Shown here: positions 45,710 through 54,842 of the stretch, one piece after another
Layout of the letters: each line of letters begins with the position of its first letter
How positions within the stretch are numbered: the first letter of the stretch is position 1
NCBI RefSeq assembly: GCF_023509475.1
Contig: NZ_JAKSDZ010000010.1
Span: forward strand, 22,010-86,009
Reading direction: 5' to 3'
Source: Aestuariirhabdus haliotis
Lineage (GTDB): Bacteria; Pseudomonadota; Gammaproteobacteria; Pseudomonadales; Aestuariirhabdaceae
Length of the DNA stretch: 64,000 nucleotides
Translations under genes and position numbers: made by a program
Notes under the pieces: generated by a model
Told to the model about the DNA's origin: nothing
Seen by the model: the letters and a program-made list of their open reading frames with translations, nothing else
The model's database searches: none

Positions 45710-46780
45710 GTGAGAATATTTCATGGCTTGACAAATATAGCTGGTATAGGCGGCTACTTGGCTGCGTATCAACAGGAGCAAGGTTTTGATTCTAAGTTGT
45801 ATGTATTAACGCCCAACAAATTTTATGATAATCATGATCTAGTTGTATGTGAGAGGATAGGTAAAATTCGTTGTGGTCGACACATTGCTAAAATTTTTTT
45901 CTTCTTTTGGTCTTTTTGGCGATTTGATGTTTATAACTTTTACTTTGGTGAAACCTTGCTACCGTTTTCTGTTGATTTGCCAATCCTGCGGTTGCTGAAA
46001 AAAAAGGTGGTGATGATCTATTGTGGGAGCGATGTTCGGCTTACAGAGATAGAGCGTTCTCGTAATGAGTTTTGGGACCTGGTAGCCCCTCAGTTTGTCG
46101 GAATGATGGATGATCCGTGTCGAGATCCATATAAAAAAATCATGATGAGATGGCAAGGATTTTGGTGCAATAAAGTTATTGCTCCTAGAAACTTATATGC
46201 CCCTGTCTCTCTTATGATTAGTAACGATAAGATTGTTAGTGATTTATGGGTTCATAATTTAGGGTTTACAGATGCAGTTGATACGGCTGAGGTAGTTGAT
46301 TTAAATGATGAGCGAAAAAACTTACGTGTGGTTCATTTGCCAACATCGCCTTTGTTGAAAGGGACGAGCTATTTTAGACAGGCCGTTGATGAGCTAAAAA
46401 ACGAGGGCTTGGTTTTTGATTATGTTGAAGTCACGGGTGTGGAGCATGCTGAAGCCCTAAAACAGGTTTTTCGCGCCGATATTATTCTAGACCAAATTTT
46501 GATGGGAGGGTTTGGGTCGTTATCTATTGAGGGGATGAGCTTTGGTAAGCCCGTGGTTTGCTATTTACTTGAGTCGGTAAAAGATAAACATTGTCCTGAT
46601 TGTCCGGTTGTTAGTGCAACAATCTTAACAGTTAAAGGGAAGCTTAAAGAGTTGTTGCTGAGTAAAGACCTTCGTTTGCAATTAGGGGTTGAAGGCAAGG
46701 CTTTTGTTAATAAGTATCTTGACTCAAAACTGATTAATGAACGCGTTCTCGATCTATACAAAGATCTCTATCGTGCTTAA
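45710..46780 (+). CDS. Glycosyltransferase (GT-B, family 4-like)
   Basis: A 356-residue protein starting at GTG, 16 bp after the ACP gene. The N-terminal Rossmann-like part 'MRIFHGLTNIAGIGGYLA' and the C-terminal nucleotide-binding part with FGSLSIEGMSFGKPVVCY (the E-x7-E like motif region) are GT-B features. Substrates are unknown; its place after the acyl module suggests transfer of the acylated sugar. It lies just before the flippase gene and overlaps its possible starts. Confidence 0.8.
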   Translation: MRIFHGLTNIAGIGGYLAAYQQEQGFDSKLYVLTPNKFYDNHDLVVCERIGKIRCGRHIAKIFFFFWSFWRFDVYNFYFGETLLPFSVDLPILRLLKKKVVMIYCGSDVRLTEIERSRNEFWDLVAPQFVGMMDDPCRDPYKKIMMRWQGFWCNKVIAPRNLYAPVSLMISNDKIVSDLWVHNLGFTDAVDTAEVVDLNDERKNLRVVHLPTSPLLKGTSYFRQAVDELKNEGLVFDYVEVTGVEHAEALKQVFRADIILDQILMGGFGSLSIEGMSFGKPVVCYLLESVKDKHCPDCPVVSATILTVKGKLKELLLSKDLRLQLGVEGKAFVNKYLDSKLINERVLDLYKDLYRA

Positions 46781-48206
46781 GTCATTTTTCAAAGATAGTG
46801 TGATTTATACGATCCCTTCTGTGCTAAGTCGTGGGATTTCATTGTTATTAATTCCCTTCTATACGAGGGTTCTTGATCCTGCAGATTATGGTGCGCTAGA
46901 TTTGTTGCTTGTATTTCTTGGGTTAATAAATCTAACGGTTGCACTGGAAGTATCTCAAGGGCTGGCGAGATTTTATTCTTCCGTAACAGACCAGGTTAGT
47001 AAGGGTTTATATGCATCCACTTCATTTTGGTTTGCATTTTTTTGTTATTTATTCTTTTTGATTTTAATGTATTTGTTTTCAGATCATATATCCTATTGGA
47101 TATTTGGTAGCAAAGAATACGAAACTTTTTTTATAATCGGTATCTTTTACATATTTTTAAATGGAATCTTCTATATGATTCAGAATCAACTTCGTTGGGA
47201 GTTGAGAAGCGTAAGTTACGGGGTTGTCAGTATATTGTATTCAGTCCTTTCGGCGTCTGCTGCCGTAACGTTGGTTGTTGCGGGTGATATGAAGGTGGAG
47301 GGTGTTTTGTGGGGGATGTTGTTTGGTGCCTTAATTAGTTGTGTCTATGGCCTTTGGACTCTTCGTAATAGTTACCGTTTTCAGTTTGATATTGTGAAAT
47401 TACGAGAAATGCTTTTGTTTTCACTTCCTTTGGTCCCATCTGGTTTGGCTGTTTTTTCCATGCAATATATTGATCGTCTAATGATTAATCATTATCTTTC
47501 ATTGGGAGATGTGGGTATTTATGGGATGGGGTATAGGATGGCCAGCGTCGTTGGTCTGTTAATGGTAGGTTTTCAGATGTCACTTACCCCGTTGGTTTAT
47601 GCGAATTTTGAAAAGCCAGAAGTGCCTCATCATTTGGCAATTATATTTCGTATTTTTTTGGCGTTGGCTTTATTGTTTTTTTCTTTTATTTCAATTTTTG
47701 TTTCGGAGATATTGGGGTTCTTGGTGGCTCCAGCCTATCATTCTGCATCTGTCATAATCGTTTTTTTGGTTCCTGCTTTGCTTCTTTTTAATATGTATGT
47801 TTTTTTTCCGGGAATAAGTATAGCAAAAAAAAACCATTTGAAGATTTTCATATATTGCGCTGGGCTTGTCGTGGGTATTTTTTTTAATGTGTTGTTAATT
47901 CCTTTTGTGGGGGTTGTTGGTGCGGGGATATCGACTTTGATTTCCTATGGGGTTGTTTTTACTGCCTATGTTGTTTTAAGTCAAAAATTTTACCCTGTTC
48001 CCCATGAAGGAGTAAAGTTGACAACTGCTGTTCTCTTGGTGGGCTTGATTGTTACTGCTTTATCTTGGTTTGATCCTAATGTTTTAGTAAAAACAATATT
48101 TATGGCGTTAGTGTTAATTGTTCTATTTGCAACGAATTTGTTTCGTTTCTCTGAGATTCAGCAGTTATATTCTTATGTGTTGAGGAGGGGGGGGGGGGAT
48201 TGTTGA
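46773..48206 (+). CDS. wzx: Wzx-type oligosaccharide flippase
   Basis: A 477-residue inner-membrane protein with about 12-14 helices that flips the lipid-linked repeat unit to the periplasm. I chose the GTG at 46773 ('VLKSFFKDSVIYTIPSVLSRG'), typical for the family; an ATG at 46737 is possible. The polytopic pattern is clear. The 3' end carries a run of 12 Gs (48187-48198) just before the stop, and a nine-A run lies at 47825-47833. Codon use is AT-rich like its neighbours. See the separate entry for the alternative frame. Confidence 0.88.
   Translation: MLKSFFKDSVIYTIPSVLSRGISLLLIPFYTRVLDPADYGALDLLLVFLGLINLTVALEVSQGLARFYSSVTDQVSKGLYASTSFWFAFFCYLFFLILMYLFSDHISYWIFGSKEYETFFIIGIFYIFLNGIFYMIQNQLRWELRSVSYGVVSILYSVLSASAAVTLVVAGDMKVEGVLWGMLFGALISCVYGLWTLRNSYRFQFDIVKLREMLLFSLPLVPSGLAVFSMQYIDRLMINHYLSLGDVGIYGMGYRMASVVGLLMVGFQMSLTPLVYANFEKPEVPHHLAIIFRIFLALALLFFSFISIFVSEILGFLVAPAYHSASVIIVFLVPALLLFNMYVFFPGISIAKKNHLKIFIYCAGLVVGIFFNVLLIPFVGVVGAGISTLISYGVVFTAYVVLSQKFYPVPHEGVKLTTAVLLVGLIVTALSWFDPNVLVKTIFMALVLIVLFATNLFRFSEIQQLYSYVLRRGGGDC
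48187..48198 (+). repeat. Poly-G tract (12 G) at the 3' end of wzx
   Basis: Twelve consecutive Gs within the last codons of wzx. With 12 Gs the protein ends after GGGDC. With 11 Gs, the frame instead runs on for about 37 codons to a TAG at 48310-48312, adding a hydrophobic tail and overlapping the start of asnB. With 13 it stops almost at once. Slippage, or a sequencing error in the run, could change the reading. Confidence 0.75.
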
Positions 48207-48299
48207 ATTTTTAGTTTTTTTAGTTTCAATTCTTAGTTTAATTATTTCTTATAAGGTCAGGAAGCTGGTTGTGTTCAGTTATATGATCGGGTGCTTTAT

Positions 48300-50189
48300 A
48301 TGTGTGGAATAGCCGGTGGTTCATGGTCGAATAACTCTAATGGAATCCAAAAGAAACTTAATGATGCGCTGGACTTAATGAAGAACCGGGGTCCAGATGA
48401 TCAGGGTTTTGAATTAGATTCTTTTGCTAATGGTGTAGTGGGGCTTGGACACTCTCGGTTATCAATTATTGATTTGTCACCAGCTGGTCATCAACCTATG
48501 CACTCTAATGATCACTCTATCACGATCGTTTTTAATGGTGAAATCTATAATTACCGAGAGTTGCGAGCAGAGCTTGAGTCGCATGGCCATGATTTTTGTT
48601 CTGGCTCAGATACGGAAGTTTTATTGCAGGCATGGCAGCAATGGGGGGAGGCATGTTTGCTTCGTTTAGTAGGTATGTTTGCATTTGTCGTTTTTGATCG
48701 AGTAAAAGGTACTCTTACATGTGTGCGTGACGCTTTTGGTATAAAACCTTTTTTTTACACTATGGAAAATGGCGCCATGCTTTTTGCGTCTGAAATGTCG
48801 GCAATAAAAGCATTAAAAAGTGAAAAGGTGGATCTTGATTGGCAAACCGCCTATGAATATCTAGTTTACGGAGATTACGATAGTAGCCAACGCAGTTTTC
48901 TCGATGGCGTATTTCATCTCATGCCAGGTCATATTATAACCTTTGATCTGAATAAGCGTGAATTGTCACAGCCTGAGTGTTGGTGGCAACCAGATATTAC
49001 TGAATCAACTACATTATCATTTGAGGAGGCTGCTAACCAGCTTCGTGAGCTATTTCTAGATAGTGTCCGTATGCATTTACGTAGCGATGTACCTATAGGC
49101 GCTGCACTTTCTGGAGGCGTCGATTCCTCTGCGATAGTTTGTGCAATGCGTTTTATTGATCCTGATTTACCTATAAACACCTTCAGTTATATTGCTCGTG
49201 GTAGCTCGCTGTCAGAAGAAAAGTGGGTGGACCATATAAACACTTATGTAGGGGCAGATATACATAAGGTAGAGGTTAGTGGCAGTGAGTTAGCAGCGGA
49301 TTTGGATGAAATGATTCGTTCTCAGGGTGAACCTTTCATGAGCACTAGTATTTATGCCCAATATCGGGTTTTTCGGTTGGCTAGAGAGAGTGGAGTAACA
49401 GTTACGCTTGACGGTCAAGGCGCTGATGAATTGCTTGCAGGGTATAGTGGTTATCCCGGTCAACGAGTCCGGAGTTTGATTGAAAATGGCCGATTCATTA
49501 GTGCCTTTATGTTTCTCAATAATTGGGCAAAATGGCCTGGACGTAATAAGCTTGACGGTATTAAGCGTTCTATTGGTGAGTTTCTCGGAGGACGCCTTTA
49601 TGATTTCTCCCGAAAATTGGTAGGTAAGCCCGGTATTCCTTTGTGGATAGACGAAAAGCCATTGATAGAGAAAGGTTTAAGTTTGCGTTTTCCTCTTCAA
49701 GCTTTCTCCGGCCGTATTTTTGGAAGAAGAGTGATGTCTGAGTTAGCATTATCATTGACTCGACGGGGAATACCTGGCTTGCTGCGTCATGGTGATCGTA
49801 ATTCAATGCGATTTTCGGTAGAAAGTAGAGTCCCATTTTTGACTATCGAAATGGCTAATTTTCTTTTGTCTTTGCCAGAGAGCTATTTGATTTCAGAAAA
49901 AGGTGAAACTAAACATATCTTTCGAGCTGCAATGCGAGGTATTGTGCCGGATGACATCCTTGATAGAAAAGATAAAGTTGGATTTGAAACGCCAGAGCAC
50001 GAATGGTTGTTGTCGGTATCCGGTACTATCCGGGAATGGCTAAGCGTCGATTTGAATCTACCTTTTTTAAACCAAAAGGTTGTGTTGGAAGAGTTTGATT
50101 TAGTTGTGTCAGGGGAGAAAAAATCATCTCCTTATATATGGAGGTGGATTAACTTTTCTCGTTGGTATCATATTTTTATTCTTGAATAG
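48300..50189 (+). CDS. asnB: Asparagine-synthase-like amidotransferase
   Basis: A 629-residue glutamine-dependent amidotransferase. The ATG at 48300 is required because Cys2 (MCGIAGG) becomes the N-terminal nucleophile; a TTG further upstream is excluded. The N-terminal half is the class II glutaminase with FNGEIYN near residue 78, and the C-terminal synthetase domain has the ATP loop SGGVDSS at 271-277. In polysaccharide loci such enzymes (for example WbpS) amidate uronic acids. A housekeeping asparagine synthetase role is possible but less likely here. Confidence 0.92.
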   Translation: MCGIAGGSWSNNSNGIQKKLNDALDLMKNRGPDDQGFELDSFANGVVGLGHSRLSIIDLSPAGHQPMHSNDHSITIVFNGEIYNYRELRAELESHGHDFCSGSDTEVLLQAWQQWGEACLLRLVGMFAFVVFDRVKGTLTCVRDAFGIKPFFYTMENGAMLFASEMSAIKALKSEKVDLDWQTAYEYLVYGDYDSSQRSFLDGVFHLMPGHIITFDLNKRELSQPECWWQPDITESTTLSFEEAANQLRELFLDSVRMHLRSDVPIGAALSGGVDSSAIVCAMRFIDPDLPINTFSYIARGSSLSEEKWVDHINTYVGADIHKVEVSGSELAADLDEMIRSQGEPFMSTSIYAQYRVFRLARESGVTVTLDGQGADELLAGYSGYPGQRVRSLIENGRFISAFMFLNNWAKWPGRNKLDGIKRSIGEFLGGRLYDFSRKLVGKPGIPLWIDEKPLIEKGLSLRFPLQAFSGRIFGRRVMSELALSLTRRGIPGLLRHGDRNSMRFSVESRVPFLTIEMANFLLSLPESYLISEKGETKHIFRAAMRGIVPDDILDRKDKVGFETPEHEWLLSVSGTIREWLSVDLNLPFLNQKVVLEEFDLVVSGEKKSSPYIWRWINFSRWYHIFILE

Positions 50190-50257
50190 TAATTATGAAC
50201 TAGTTATATCGTTCTTTTAACCATTTTTGATTCTTTTTATAATTATCGGTGCTCTGT

Positions 50258-51328
50258 GTGAAAATAATGACCATCTTGGGGGCTCGTCCTCAGTTTATAA
50301 AAGCAGCCACAGTTTCTCGTGCCATTGCTCGAGTATCAAAGTACTCTGAAGTTATCGTGCATACAGGGCAGCATTATGATTCTAATATGTCCGATGTATT
50401 TTTTTCTGAGCTGGAAATACCTAAACCTGCATATAACTTGGGCGTTGGCGGCGGCAGTCACGGTCAGAATACTGGCCGAATGTTAGAAGAAATTGAAAAA
50501 ATTCTATTGCAAGAAAAACCCAGCATTGTGTTGGTTTATGGAGATACTGATTCTACGTTGGCAGGGGCTCTTGCTGCTGTAAAGACTCATATTCCGATTG
50601 TGCACGTTGAAGCAGGGTTGCGATCTTTTAATCGTCGTATGCCTGAGGAAATAAATCGTGTGTTAACTGATCACATGAGTGATCTTCTATTAACTCCTAC
50701 TGAGCAAGCTATTTCAAATTTGTCAGCAGAAGGAATAGTGGGTCGCACTGTCGTTAATGTTGGTGATGTTATGTTTGACGCTGCACTTTATTTTGGTCAA
50801 AGGGCTGAATTAGAGAGTGATGTGATGGATAAGTATGGGCTTGTCTCAAAGCAGTTTTATCTGGCAACAGTGCATAGGCAAGAAAATACAGATGATGAAT
50901 TTCGGTTGAAGAAAATATTTGAAGGTTTTTCGAAAATTGACCAACCTGTAGTTCTTCCATTGCATCCGAGAACAAAAAACTCTATCCATCAGCAAGACAT
51001 AGAGTTGCCCTCAAATATTCACATAATTGATCCGCAGGGCTATATAGATATGGTTATGCTTGAAAAAAACGCGTGCGTAATAGTTACAGACTCAGGAGGG
51101 ATACAAAAAGAAGCGTATTTTCACGGTGTTCCTTGTGTCACGCTGCGTGATGAGACCGAATGGGTTGAACTTGTTGATATGGGGTGGAACCGTTTAGCTT
51201 CCCCAGTCGATGATGATTTTGTTAGTATTTTTGCACAAAGTTTTCGTGGTGGCCAAGAAGGTTTAACTCCCTACGGAAGCGGAACAGCTGCCGAACAAGT
51301 TGTTTCTGCGCTCGATCTTCTTTCATAG
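50258..51328 (+). CDS. wbpI: UDP-N-acetylglucosamine 2-epimerase-like (WbpI type)
   Basis: A 356-residue non-hydrolysing epimerase from the GTG at 50258 ('VKIMTILGARPQFIKAATVSRA'). Catalytic-type motifs are HTGQHYD near residue 35, YGDTDSTLAG and HVEAGLRSFNRRMPEEINR near residue 120, and a serine-rich DSGGIQKEA region near 285. It would convert the 2,3-diacetamido-glucuronic nucleotide to the manno form, completing the WbpA-B-E-D-I pathway. It could instead act on plain UDP-GlcNAc as WecB does. Confidence 0.88.
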   Translation: MKIMTILGARPQFIKAATVSRAIARVSKYSEVIVHTGQHYDSNMSDVFFSELEIPKPAYNLGVGGGSHGQNTGRMLEEIEKILLQEKPSIVLVYGDTDSTLAGALAAVKTHIPIVHVEAGLRSFNRRMPEEINRVLTDHMSDLLLTPTEQAISNLSAEGIVGRTVVNVGDVMFDAALYFGQRAELESDVMDKYGLVSKQFYLATVHRQENTDDEFRLKKIFEGFSKIDQPVVLPLHPRTKNSIHQQDIELPSNIHIIDPQGYIDMVMLEKNACVIVTDSGGIQKEAYFHGVPCVTLRDETEWVELVDMGWNRLASPVDDDFVSIFAQSFRGGQEGLTPYGSGTAAEQVVSALDLLS

Positions 51329-51379
51329 TCATAGAATCATTAAACTCACAGGTCTTATTATTCTGGTTGGTACTGTTCT

Positions 51380-52654
51380 ATGACGCGCGGTGTTCTTCTT
51401 ATCTGTCAGCATTTTGTGCCTTATACTCCTTCTGTGGGAGGGGTTGCTCGTGTTGTATATCTTTCCAGGTTTTTAGTGGCAAATGGAATTAATACTACTG
51501 TTCTAAGTTCTGATGGTGTTAATTATGGGGATTTCGGCTTTTCTAAAAACCTTGCTGGAGTCAATGTTACGTATCTACGGGATCCCTTGAAGTCTTCTGT
51601 TCAGTCCAGCTTACGTATAATCAATAAACCTACGACACGGCATAAAGGTTTTTTTATGTCGATTCTAAGAATTTCCAAATCGATATTGAACCGGCTAGTC
51701 ATACCAGATCTGGGCTTGTTAATGGTTTATAAGTATTACAAGGCGGCATCTAAACTGATTGAATCGGGTAGTATAGACACCGTTTTCGTATCAACTCCAC
51801 CACATAGTATGCAACTTGTTGGTGGCTTTTTGAAATGGAAGTTTGGTAATAAAATTACACTTATAGCTGATTATCGAGATAGTTGGAATACTAGTACTAT
51901 ATTTGCCCCTGTTGGCCCTGTTTCTGGATTTTTCTCTCGTAAGATGGAAAAGTTTTCACTCGCAAGGGCTGATATAGTGACTTTTGTATCTGAACCAATG
52001 ATTTCTAAACTGGACAAAATGTTTCCCGATTTATATCTTGTAGAGAAAGGTCTCCTTGTCATGAATGGATTTGCGGGAGACCCATGTTCTTTTACTATCC
52101 CGAAATTTGAAGATCCTATTCGTATTGGTTATTTTGGGATGGCAGATGATGACCCTAATGGCTATAGGGACGTGGAACCGCTACTAAACCTCACATCAAC
52201 AGCTGTTCGTTCAGGTCTGAATATCAAGTTGTTTTTTTACGGTACACTTCGTTTATCACATCTAAATATCGCTGATTATCCATATGTTGAAATCTGTGAG
52301 CCTATAGCTCATAGCGATGTTCACCTATTCATGCAAAGCATGGATTACCTATTATTATTACATACCAACCCTAAGAATAGTGATGAGGTTGTAACTGGTA
52401 AGCTTTTTGATTATTTACAGGCACGTCGACCAATTATCTGTTATTCACCTGAAGATATGGAGGCGGCGCGGATTATAAAAAAATTTGGTTTAGGTGTATG
52501 GGCTGATATTCAGTCAACTGACCAAGCTATTGAGGTGTTGCAGGGCCTTAAGTTTAACCATTACCCTGTATTACAAGACGAACAGATAATTTCAACATTT
52601 AGTAGAGATGGTCAATATCTAAAAATTTTAGAGCGTCTGCGAGACAATCATTGA
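51380..52654 (+). CDS. Glycosyltransferase (GT-B fold)
   Basis: A 424-residue protein with an N-terminal 'MTRGVLLICQHFVPYTPSVGGVARV' glycine-rich start typical of family 4-like GT-B enzymes, and a C-terminal domain with 'TGKLFDYLQARRPIICYSPED' that contacts the nucleotide. Substrate and linkage unknown. It overlaps the next transferase gene by 4 bp (TTGA). Confidence 0.86.
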   Translation: MTRGVLLICQHFVPYTPSVGGVARVVYLSRFLVANGINTTVLSSDGVNYGDFGFSKNLAGVNVTYLRDPLKSSVQSSLRIINKPTTRHKGFFMSILRISKSILNRLVIPDLGLLMVYKYYKAASKLIESGSIDTVFVSTPPHSMQLVGGFLKWKFGNKITLIADYRDSWNTSTIFAPVGPVSGFFSRKMEKFSLARADIVTFVSEPMISKLDKMFPDLYLVEKGLLVMNGFAGDPCSFTIPKFEDPIRIGYFGMADDDPNGYRDVEPLLNLTSTAVRSGLNIKLFFYGTLRLSHLNIADYPYVEICEPIAHSDVHLFMQSMDYLLLLHTNPKNSDEVVTGKLFDYLQARRPIICYSPEDMEAARIIKKFGLGVWADIQSTDQAIEVLQGLKFNHYPVLQDEQIISTFSRDGQYLKILERLRDNH

Positions 52655-53883
52655 AAATTCTTATAGTAAGTCAGTACTTTTGGCCGGAAAGTTTCATTAT
52701 CAATGATGTTGCGATCAAGCTTGTTGAACAAGGCCATGAGATTGTTGTGGCTACAGGGAAGCCTAATTATCCGGAAGGTAAAATATTTGACGGTTATCAA
52801 GCAAAGGGTACTACTTATGAGCTATATATGGATAGAATCGAAGTGGTTAGAGCTCCCCTATGGCCTAGAGGGAATGGTGGTGCGACCAACCTTTTTTTGA
52901 ATTATCTTTCGTTCGTCCTTTCTGGGCTTATATACTTTCCCTGGATGCTGAGAAATAAAAAATTCGACAGAATCTTGGTTTTTTCGCCATCGCCTGTCAC
53001 TCAGGTTATACCTGCAATTATACTTAAATGGATTAAAAGGGCTCCGCTGGCTTTGTGGGTTCAAGATTTGTGGCCGGAAAGTCTTTCCGCGACGGGTTTT
53101 ATTAAAGGTAAGTATCAATTGAAAGCAGTAGAGGTAATGGTAAAGATTCTTTATGCTGGTTGTGATCTTTTACTTGTTCAGTCTCGTGCATTTATTGATC
53201 CAGTTTCACACTACGCTGACCGGAACAAGATTATTTATTATCCTAACTCTATAGATGCAACTAAAGAAAACTCTGAAAACCCCATACCGGATGAATTGGC
53301 TCGTGAGCTTGAGGGGCACTTTTGTATCGTATTTGCTGGTAATTTAGGCACTGCTCAATCTCTGGATACTGTAGTTCAAGCAGCAGATCATTTAAAAAAT
53401 GATCCGTTGCTTCGAATTGTTTTGGTCGGCAGCGGTAGCCAATTTGATTGGCTGAAACGTAAGAAGTTAGATCTGAGGTTGGACAACTTGATTTTGGCTG
53501 GTCGTTTCTCTATGGATCAAATGCCTCAAATTTTTGAGCGTTCTTCGGCCTTACTGGTTTCATTAAAAAACGACGAAATCTTTTCCTATACGATACCTAG
53601 TAAGGTACAAGCATATCTTGCAGCGGGTCGACCTATAATCGCTGCATTGGAGGGGGAGGGCGCGCGCGTGGTAAATGATTCTGGAGCAGGGTTAACCTGT
53701 GAGCCTGAAAATGTGACGGCTTTGGTTTCTACTATTCGAAAAATGAGCGAATTACCACAACAAAAGCGGAATGCCATGGGCTTAGCTGGACGAGCATATT
53801 TTGATGAGAATTTCGATATGGCAACTCAGGTTGAGAGTTTGGTTCATCTGTTAGAGCAATCTGATGGTGGTTCGAAGGGGTGA
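52651..53883 (+). CDS. wbuB: Glycosyltransferase, WbuB-like
   Basis: A 410-residue GT family 4 enzyme. The opening 'MKILIVSQYFWPESFIINDV' and the segments ATGKPNYPEGKIFDGY, WVQDLWPESL and the C-terminal 'YTIPSKVQAYLAAGRPIIAAL' match WbuB, which transfers L-FucNAc in E. coli O26-type loci. It lies next to the L-6-deoxyhexosamine genes, so transfer of that sugar is likely. The start is a TTG inside TTGA. Confidence 0.9.
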   Translation: MKILIVSQYFWPESFIINDVAIKLVEQGHEIVVATGKPNYPEGKIFDGYQAKGTTYELYMDRIEVVRAPLWPRGNGGATNLFLNYLSFVLSGLIYFPWMLRNKKFDRILVFSPSPVTQVIPAIILKWIKRAPLALWVQDLWPESLSATGFIKGKYQLKAVEVMVKILYAGCDLLLVQSRAFIDPVSHYADRNKIIYYPNSIDATKENSENPIPDELARELEGHFCIVFAGNLGTAQSLDTVVQAADHLKNDPLLRIVLVGSGSQFDWLKRKKLDLRLDNLILAGRFSMDQMPQIFERSSALLVSLKNDEIFSYTIPSKVQAYLAAGRPIIAALEGEGARVVNDSGAGLTCEPENVTALVSTIRKMSELPQQKRNAMGLAGRAYFDENFDMATQVESLVHLLEQSDGGSKG

Positions 53884-54743
53884 AGATGCGAGTGTTGGTT
53901 TTTGGTGTCACTGGTATGCTGGGGAATGCTGTATATAAGTTATTTGAAAGAGACCCTATGCTTGAAGTCTGGGGTACTCTTCGAGGTGCCGGTTCTCTAA
54001 AATATTTTTCTGAATCAAGTCACGAAAGGCTGATAACAGGAGTTGATGTACTGGATCAGGATTCCTTGGTGTCTGTAATTGATAGGGTTCACCCGGATGT
54101 GGTCATTAACTGTGTCGGGCTGATCAAGCAGCTGGCGGATGCTAATGATCCGCTTACGGCACTTCCTATCAATGCCATGCTTCCTCATCGTTTGGTCAGG
54201 CTCTGCGCATTAGCAGGTGCTCGATTTATTCATGTTAGTACTGATTGCGTGTTCTCTGGTAGCCGAGGAGGGTATATTGAAGATGATATATCTGACGCAA
54301 AGGATCTGTATGGTAAGTCCAAATACATTGGGGAACTACACGACTGTGCTAATGCTATAACCCTAAGGACCTCTATTATTGGTCATGAACTTAATTCCTG
54401 TCATGCTCTTGTGGATTGGTTTCTATCGCAACAAGGTTCTGTGAAAGGCTTCTCCAGTGCGGTTTTCTCGGGTTTGCCGACGGTTGAGTTGGCGCGCGTA
54501 ATGAAAGATTATGTGATGCCTCAGCCTGATTTGAGTGGTTTGTACCATGTTGCTTCTGATCCTATTAATAAATTTGATCTGTTGCAGTTGGTTTCCAACC
54601 AGTACGGCAAGCAGGTCAAGATTGTTCCTGATGCCGAATTGGTCATAGATCGTTCTCTGGATGGTGCGCGTTTTCGTGATGCGACGGGCTATAATGCCCC
54701 CGCGTGGCCGGATTTGGTCAAATTGATGCATGAGAACCGGTAG
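53880..54743 (+). CDS. RmlD-like nucleotide-sugar 4-ketoreductase (WbvR type)
   Basis: A 287-residue short-chain dehydrogenase related to RmlD. The nucleotide motif GVTGMLG is near the N-terminus, the active Tyr-x3-Lys is in LYGKSKYIGE near residue 141-149. It has no C-terminal cupin domain, unlike WbjC/CapF (about 370 residues) of UDP-L-FucNAc synthesis; that matches WbvR, which makes UDP-L-QuiNAc precursors. It starts at GTG in a GTGA overlap with the previous gene; an ATG at 53886 is an alternative. Confidence 0.83.
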   Translation: MKMRVLVFGVTGMLGNAVYKLFERDPMLEVWGTLRGAGSLKYFSESSHERLITGVDVLDQDSLVSVIDRVHPDVVINCVGLIKQLADANDPLTALPINAMLPHRLVRLCALAGARFIHVSTDCVFSGSRGGYIEDDISDAKDLYGKSKYIGELHDCANAITLRTSIIGHELNSCHALVDWFLSQQGSVKGFSSAVFSGLPTVELARVMKDYVMPQPDLSGLYHVASDPINKFDLLQLVSNQYGKQVKIVPDAELVIDRSLDGARFRDATGYNAPAWPDLVKLMHENR

Positions 54744-54842
54744 GCTGAATTCCTGTGTTGAGTTGGCTGGATTATACTGCTCTTGCTGTGAAAAGAAGGC
54801 TTTCCGCCGCGACTAGGCTGCTAATTTGTTTGGAAGGTATAC

